A stretch of DNA of 45,670 nt from positions 4,341 to 50,010 of the forward strand of contig WNYE01000148.1 in assembly GCA_021396245.1 (NCBI GenBank), written 5' to 3'. The DNA comes from Sporothrix humicola (Eukaryota > Ascomycota > Sordariomycetes > Ophiostomatales > Ophiostomataceae). Position numbers and translations under genes: made by a program. How positions within the stretch are numbered: position 1 is the stretch's first letter; the number at the start of each line of letters is the position of its first letter. Shown in pieces: positions 40,374-45,670 of this stretch. Below the pieces are notes generated by a model that searched no databases, was not told the DNA's origin, and saw only the letters and a program-made list of their open reading frames with translations.

Positions 40374-43300
40374 GGCGACGGGTGATGTTGAAGTTCAGGT
40401 CTTGATATTAATCAAGTCGATGAGGGATGAGGGATGAGAGATGTTTGGATCCACGCTCAGTCGTCGACGCCGCACCTCGCAGCCACAGCAAGCAGAAGCA
40501 GCCACGGGCCGGTGCTCGGGAGTTGAACGGGTTGAGCCGTGATGTGGACGATGTTTGACAGGGATCGTCAAGATTGTACTCGTAGTGTAGATAGATGATG
40601 TAGGAAGAGAGTATCAGAGTACGAACGCTGTTGCTAGCCAAGAGACACAAGGGCCTGGGAGTCGTTCGGGTTAGCAGAGGCTCGGTTTCGGATCCGAAAA
40701 GTGCAGAGAGAGAAAAGGGGAGAGTCTAGAATGAGGGGCAGGCAGTCAGGGAGGGCAAAAAGGGTCCAGGTCATTCGCAGTGAAAATCTTTCAGGGCTCA
40801 ATGACTGGGGCATGCAGGGCAGGGCAAGCCGAAGCCATCAGCCATAAGCCATAAGCCATGTGAGTGACGTGGGAAAGACGTCAATCTGGAGATGGAGACA
40901 GAGTGGACATGGACATGGACCCAAAGTGGATGTGAACGGACATGGACGGACATGGACGTAAACGTGGGCACGGAACGACCAGGCGTCGGCATGCTTTTAG
41001 GTAGATGGAAGTAGATGGAAGTAGAGGGGAGTGGATGGGAGCGTCGGGTGTAGACAAAAGGGCGAGAAACAGAGCGTGCGTGCGAGAAAGAGAAGAAACA
41101 TTTTAATATCGAGGCGCCCCCAAAGTCCCGCTTTGTATATTAAGCGGCCATGGACGGCCATGGATCTGGCAGAATGGCCACAGGACACAGGAGAAAGAGC
41201 AGCGACAAGGATGCTCAAGGTGAGGGAGGCAAAGACACTGTCAGACGCCAGAGTCCAGACACCAAACAGTCAAAAGCCATGAAGATCCAGGGTCTAGGTG
41301 GCAGTTGGTGGATGTCGGTTGGTAATCGTTGTCTTGATGTCGGCTCCCGCTGGGGAACATTTAATATCCAGCCGGACATCCTTTGCCTTGGGATGTGATC
41401 CTTGATTGTGACTTTTGTGTCTCTCTCGCACGCTACTGTTCGGGCATAATGATGATGATGCTGATGTGATGATGTTTTCAACGTACCTTGACAGAATTAG
41501 AGAGATGTGGTAATAGTTCTAATGACAACCAGATTGACAAAAAGTGGCAGATGACAGATGACCGTTGACAAGACGGCAAGATGCAGACGATGCAGATGAC
41601 GGACAGAATAGTCGTAGGTCGACAGTCGAGGTCAACAGAAAGTCGCCGGACAGCGGGCAGTTCTTTTTTGGTCCTCGACGAACGACGGACGACAGACGAC
41701 GGACGACGGACAACCGAAAAGGTCCAGAGGGCTCAAAGGGGTCCCAAAGGGTCCCAAAGGGTCGAATAGGCTTCCGGCTCAAAGGTGGCACACACACATG
41801 CACATGAAAATGTTAGACGGCTGCTGGTTATTGTGTCCTTTCTTCTGGTAGAGGGTAAAGGGTAAAGGGTAAATGAAAATATTGAATAAAGGTGAGGAAT
41901 GATGATGGTGCTGCGGGAAGGGAGGCGGCGGGACAGAAAAAAATCGAGTTAGAAGAAAAGAAGAACAAAAGGTGTCAAGAAGGAGGGGGGCAGTGGATGG
42001 GGCAGAAGAAAGGACAAGTCAGATCAGAGAGGGGAGGCAAAAACAGGCAGAAGGCGACATGCGAAAGGGGGACGCGGCAGGAGGACGATCGTCGGGGGCC
42101 AGAATGAGCGAGGGGAGGAGAAGGAGGTTCGAATTGTGTCTCGATTCTGTGGCTGCGGCACAGCAGAGTGTCTCGAAAAGGGGATGACACGAGACGTTGG
42201 GAACCGTTGGATTGGAGGACGAAAAGACGGCAAGACGGAAAGGGAAGGCTGGAACAGCCGCGGGGGGGAGGGACCCAGGAAATGGGAAGGCCTCTCAGCA
42301 AAAAAAGAGTGCAACCTAGATTCTAGAAGGACAGAGCGGCAGTCAAGTTCAGAGTTTTGGTCAAGGTCAATGGCGTGCATGAGAAGTGGAGTGGTGATGC
42401 GATGCGATACAAGGCATTTCACACTCGACAAAGCACAATGCACAACTCGAGCCAAGATGCGAACAAAACAACGCAAAAGAAACAGAAGAAACAAAACAAC
42501 CACCCAACACAAATCAAGGGCTTCGCTTCGCCTCGAGTGTCGCCACCACAACAAAACAAACGTCAAAGGAAAACGGTGTTTCCTATTTCCTATTTCGATC
42601 TAATCAGATCTGATCGAATCGAATCGAGTTGGATCGTGTTGAACCTGTACTGTTCACGGTGTAAGTTGAATGGTCAGCCTGTCGGTACTTGAGCACACCT
42701 TTTGTTAGTGCCCGTCTTCTTTCCGTTTGTCTCTCCATCATCCTGATCTGCACTTGCTCGAGTTTCTGCGGTCCCAGTGTCCAGGTCGCACCCTCTTCCT
42801 TTGTCTGTACGATGTACGCCGTCCCTGTCCCACGTCCCACGTGTCCGGGGCGCACAAGGCACAGTAGTGCGTACAACTGAGACCAACAAGAACAAGCAGT
42901 ACAACATCCACGGCCGCCACCATGTCTCGCAGATGTACAGACGAGTACTGCCAGTATTGCCAGTACAATTAACAAGACGGTGAACAAGGATGGGCAGGAC
43001 AATGGCAGGCATATGAGGTGCAGGATGGCCGATGTTCCTCAGAGTTCCTCCAATGTCCCTCTGCCCCACGAAACAAACGTGGAGAGTGGATCCCAGCTCC
43101 GCATGGCTTCGGGTATGAGAAGAACATGAGATGGCCGAGGAGAGACAAGGTGAGGTGAGGAAGGGGGAGAAAGGCAACAGGAGAAGCAACAAAAAAGAAA
43201 GAAACGAGCCAGTCGGCAAGCTCCCGAGGACACAAAAGCAGGTCAACAAGCATGGGCCAGGCAGGGCCAGGCAAGGCCGGGCCAGGTGTAGCCATAACAG

Positions 43301-45608
43301 GACGAACAGCAGGCGCAGACAGAGACAGATAGAGACGGACACAAACGCACGCAAAGTCAAACAGGGGATGTACGCACCATATGGAATCAATGTCAATGGC
43401 AGCACAAAAGGCAGTTAAAGTGCACGCAGCAAAGGGAGCAAAGGAGCAGTCAAGCCACAGACCACGGGAGCGGCAGAGAAATGTGTGGCAGAGGTGTGTG
43501 GCAGAGTCGTAGAACGGCAGAGAGGGGTCAATTCTCTTGCATCGACAACCCGTGCTTGTGGTGCGCCGAGCCGTTGAGAAGAGAGAAAATGCACGCAAAA
43601 AGAATGACTTACAGTTTCCGTGTGTACTCGGCTTGGCAAGATGGGAGACACAGGCACAAAAGGGGGGCGTGTGTCGAAGCTGTCAGAGTCAGACAAAAAA
43701 GTCAGTCAGGATTCCAGTGCACAAAAGCACAAAACTGTGTAGCTTTGAGATTAGGCAGTACAGCGCTGTGTGTCCAACACTCCAGGTACATACAGTACTC
43801 TGTGCAGACCGCCAAAGGGTAAGGGTAAATGAAAGTACTCTGGAGGACAGAAAAAAAGGGGGCGTTTGAAAAGGGAAAGGATGTGAAGAAGCAAAGGAAG
43901 TCGAGATGTCCGTCTCGGGAGCGAGACGGAAAGGAAGAAAGGGATGGGGTGAGGGGGCAGAGGCGAAAGGGCAAAAGCCACGAGGCGTGGAATGAGGAGC
44001 AAGGCTGGGCTAGGGGCGTGGGAGAATGGAGGACAGGCAAAAGGACGAACAAGAGGAAAGTCTGCGGCGCAGACGAGACACTGAGAGGAGATGGAGGAAA
44101 TGCGTTGTAGATTGTGTGAGAGAATAAAAGGTGCAGATGAGATGCAAATGCAAATGCAGATTGCAAATGTGCTGAACAGAGAGTCCTTTTGCTGTCTTTT
44201 TGCTCTTCTTCTTCTCTGGGGTTTCTGGGATTTTGTTTGCTTTCCCTCTCCTTGCCATTCTATTTTTGTCTCTCTCATTTTGTTGCCTTTTCCGTCGCTT
44301 TCGTCTTTTTCGCTCACCTTTGTGCGAAGGTTTTTCGTTTTCCTGGTCGTTGGGGGCCAGTAACGAGGGGACGCGCAGTCTGTCACCAATAGGGGTGTGA
44401 TGGAGCTGTGATTGCGTGTGAGGCGTGAGAAGGTCGGCGAACCGTACTACTCAGTACGTCGTAGAGAGGCAGAGTAGCTGTGGGCGTGGAGTCGTTCTGT
44501 CGCGCAAACTCTCGACCGCGAACTGCTTGTGCGAACAAAACGAACGTGCGCGCGTTGATGCAACGGCAAGGTGAGTTGAGTGCTCTCTTCGCAAAGGCAA
44601 ACTGTGGCTTGCGCGTGAATCCTCGCTGGGCTGAAGTGGAGAGTGGGAGAGAAGAGAGAAGAGGGAAGAAAGTGGGTTTGGCCGGCGGTTAATTCGGTCC
44701 CGAAAAAGAGTTTCAGATGGCCGGGACTGGGTCTTTTAGAGTGGGGCGCTGCACATCACAGAAACAGCAAGTGCTTGTCTGTCGCTCCTTCTTTATCACG
44801 TTATGCTCGAGGAAGGAGCAACACGAAAAGTTGACGGAATTGGAAAGAGGGCACAAAAAGACGTTGGAATGGCAGGTACAAAGGGACCAACGACAGGCAC
44901 AGGGAAGGCGCGGGGAACGAAAGGGACGAGAAAGGGACGAGGGGCAACCACGAACAACGGCCACGAGGAAGGAGCGCCACAGACCAAGGAGAGCGAGGAA
45001 AGAGACCAATTTCCCCGATTTGTGTGCACATTCTTTTGACGATAAGACGCTACGAAAGACTGACAGCGCTAGAGGACGTCGTCGACATCCCTCCCCGCAG
45101 TCCGTCTCAGTGAGCTGTCTATCTGCTGTCTCTGTCACTGATGGGACGACCGTTTTGATGGGCAGTTTTGATGGACGGTGTCGCATGGCAGATTGCGGCT
45201 ACGCTAAGCCTTGTTGGGAATAGCGGGTCCCGGTTATCAAGGTTATTTACGGATCCGATGGGGAAGTTTGACCTCGACTGCACTGTTGTGTGTTCAGTCG
45301 AGTTTGTGTATGGAATTCCAATTGAATGTAGGTGGTTTTTTTTTTCTGTAGTCTTTTTTTTTCTTTTTTTTTTCAGAGTCCTCCCCTCACACACGTCATT
45401 GCCATTGCATAAATGGAAAGGGTGTGTCGTTAGAGACAGGCAAGACATTCAAGATCAAAGACATCCGGAGACGTGACAGCCGTTTGGGACAGGACTGGAT
45501 CGTGGGGATGGAGTGTTGGAGTGTTGGATCTGATTTTATTTTCTTTGAGATCTGGGTTTTTTTAACCTTGTTTACATTTTCAATGGAATTTTCTTCTTTT
45601 TCTTTCTT

Positions 45609-45647
<39 letters not shown>

Positions 45648-45670
45648 TGTCCTTTTTATTATTTTTTGTT
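40374..45670 (-). promoter_or_regulatory. Long upstream region of the Zn2Cys6 factor
   Basis: A 5.3-kb stretch without a recognisable gene. From the ATG to about 44165 the minus strand is pyrimidine-rich (GA-rich on plus); then the bias flips for about 170 bp. A CCAAT box lies near 44385 and an inverted repeat CGTACT/AGTACG at 44443-44458. AAAGGGTAAAGGGTAAATGAAA (41857-41878) recurs almost exactly at 43814-43834. Homopolymer T runs crowd 45338-45373 and 45611-45646. The minus-strand ORFs (up to 243 residues) are Leu/Ser/Cys-rich and in conflicting frames. Confidence 0.4.
45611..45646. repeat. T36 homopolymer
   Basis: Thirty-six consecutive T residues close to the window edge, preceded by TTTC repeats. 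Its exact length is unreliable in most sequencing data. Confidence 0.9.

Noticed and set aside
41851..41874. GGGTAAA repeats as interstitial telomere sequence
   Set aside because: Fungal telomere repeats are TTAGGG-like; neither strand here reads TTAGGG or CCCTAA.
42110..42150. A B-box-like GGTTCGAATTG that could mark a tRNA
   Set aside because: No A box or cloverleaf could be built upstream; a tRNA is not supported.
42674..43405. A 243-residue Leu/Cys-rich minus ORF that looks membrane-like
   Set aside because: The hydrophobicity comes from CT-rich codons; several frames give the same appearance and no family motif was seen.
1..45670. CRISPR array, integrated virus or transposon
   Set aside because: No spaced direct repeats, integrase, transposase, reverse transcriptase or viral protein was recognised on either strand.

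Overview
This window looks like nuclear DNA of a filamentous ascomycete, most likely a Sordariomycete. The reasons are short GT-AG introns (45-149 nt) with CTAAC-like branch sites, GC-rich coding exons, CA-rich contexts before start codons, fungal transcription-factor (MHR) proteins, a fungal SAP30-type protein and long homopolymer tracts. The order is not certain. No rRNA, tRNA, CRISPR array, transposase or plasmid origin was recognised. Twelve protein-coding genes are supported; five of them need splicing (MFS transporter, SAP30-like, C2H2 factor, thioesterase, Zn2Cys6 factor). A thirteenth, very short ORF is only a candidate.

Region 1 (1-11.1 kb) is metabolic and compact. After a small DUF6540-like gene come an APH-type kinase, a pisatin-demethylase-like cytochrome P450, a flavin-containing monooxygenase (FMO), an Ldh2-type malate/lactate/ureidoglycolate dehydrogenase and an MFS transporter of the allantoate-permease type. 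Strands alternate, so P450/FMO and dehydrogenase/MFS each share a divergent promoter while neighbours converge at their 3' ends. There is no synthase backbone gene. Two oxygenases, a dehydrogenase and an organic-anion-type permease would suit uptake and oxidation of a small molecule; this is inference.

Region 2 (11.6-15.6 kb) is housekeeping: a mitochondrial DnaJ chaperone (Mdj1 type) and a SAP30-like Sin3-binding subunit of a histone deacetylase complex, both on the minus strand.

Region 3 (15.6-45.7 kb) is dominated by regulators separated by very long stretches without recognisable genes: a C2H2/MHR transcription factor (26.0-29.6 kb), an F-box protein (32.6-34.7 kb), a hotdog thioesterase (35.0-35.7 kb) and a Zn2Cys6/MHR transcription factor with Gln-rich and Gly-Met-rich inserts (36.6-40.4 kb). 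DNA upstream of the three large regulators is pyrimidine-rich on the strand that carries the gene over kilobases, which suggests long transcribed leaders or large promoters.

The observations most worth checking are a 45-nt in-frame intron hidden inside the MHR domain of the Zn2Cys6 factor, a 14-nt microexon in the MFS gene, the alternating-strand metabolic cluster with a CGG-N6-CCG site in a shared promoter, a 16-nt element duplicated in the SAP30 intron and found again in another intergenic region, and the oriented polypyrimidine deserts. I did not find a clearly novel molecular system.
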